Assembly: GCA_033852165.1 (NCBI GenBank)
Contig: JAWSUZ010000064.1
Location: forward strand, 1 to 64,000
Direction: 5' to 3'
DNA: 64,000 nt
Origin: Agarilytica sp033852165
Lineage (GTDB): Bacteria; Pseudomonadota; Gammaproteobacteria; Pseudomonadales; Cellvibrionaceae
Positions 63,818 to 64,000 of this stretch are shown in pieces. The notes beneath the pieces were generated by a model. The model had not been told where the DNA came from, did no database searches, and saw nothing but the letters and a program-made list of their open reading frames with translations. The position numbers were made by a program, and so were the translations under genes. The first letter of the stretch is position 1. Each line of letters opens with the position of its first letter.

Positions 63818-64000
63818 ATGACAACACATTATCAAGATTTAGATTTAGAGGATACAGATCTAAACAGCCAAATAGACGCAGAACAACGCTCTTCTGAATG
63901 GATTGTATTCCTAAATTCAGAACACGCTACCGATGACGATCGTCAACGTTTTAAACAGTGGCTTTCTCTGGATACACGGCATCAACTCGCGTACCAGAAG
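63818..64000 (+). CDS. FecR-family anti-sigma factor, N-terminal part (cut by window end)
   Basis: From the ATG at 63818 an open frame of 61 codons runs off the window. It carries the DUF4880 pattern WIVFLNSEHATDDDRQRFKQW, LSLDTRHQLAYQK, as in the FecR at 41719 (FFAWLEASPAHQAAYLQ). It would be the partner of the sigma factor just upstream. Confidence 0.85.
   Translation, partial: MTTHYQDLDLEDTDLNSQIDAEQRSSEWIVFLNSEHATDDDRQRFKQWLSLDTRHQLAYQK

Overview
The window comes from a Gram-negative gammaproteobacterium, most likely a marine Cellvibrionales-type organism related to Saccharophagus or Teredinibacter. The evidence is a conserved chromosomal core in familiar order (glmM, folP, ftsH, rlmE, yhbY, greA, carB, carA, dapB, dnaJ, dnaK, grpE, recN, fur, bamE, rnfH, ratA, smpB, ssrA), a two-piece LexA/sigma-32 intergenic region, many lipoproteins, and a tmRNA whose tag reads ANDDNYGAQLAA. 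The genus is an inference; no 16S rRNA gene is present.

Layout. Positions 1-14400 are accessory: a Cys-rich secreted protein, an MsbA-type ABC exporter, a PLP aminotransferase, an AraC/GyrI regulator preceded by ten perfect copies of a 7-bp repeat, a possible heme-thiolate peroxygenase-like protein, a MocR regulator divergent from an EamA exporter with a half-site array between them, a GNAT, a small membrane protein, a 49-codon ORF too short for ordinary gene finders, and an MFS transporter. Positions 14467-41617 are the housekeeping core, interrupted by a BaeSR-like two-component operon plus cyclic-nucleotide-binding protein (20236-23308), by a receiver-domain membrane protein (29353-30720), by a small inverted-repeat element between dnaJ and dapB, and by an NSS transporter between ratA and smpB.

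Positions 41719-46840 hold an ECF sigma/FecR pair, a purine-rich noncoding stretch that reads as two tandem CsrB-type, CsrA-sequestering RNAs (about 43650-44504, with 40 GGA triplets and two related terminators), an SLC13 anion transporter and the tmRNA gene. The 3' end of ssrA and its terminator are repeated three times in a row, the kind of scar left by elements that integrate at ssrA. Downstream (46840-64000) is accessory DNA: lipoproteins, a broken outer-membrane protein gene, a 1695-residue secreted metalloprotease with a propeller and five 89-residue Ig-like repeats, two remnants of the same transposase family flanking an orphan substrate-binding protein and a lipoprotein, and a possible acylation cluster (two paralogous HHxxxDG acyltransferases, an OafA-type membrane acyltransferase and an SDR). 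The window ends in a second ECF sigma factor and the start of a second FecR gene.

A family of short elements without genes, with ends like AGTGCCCGTCCAGAAAT, occurs at least three and probably four times (1-163, 5480-5638, 31613-31782, 58576-58829). I could not run homology searches; family assignments rest on motifs read by eye.
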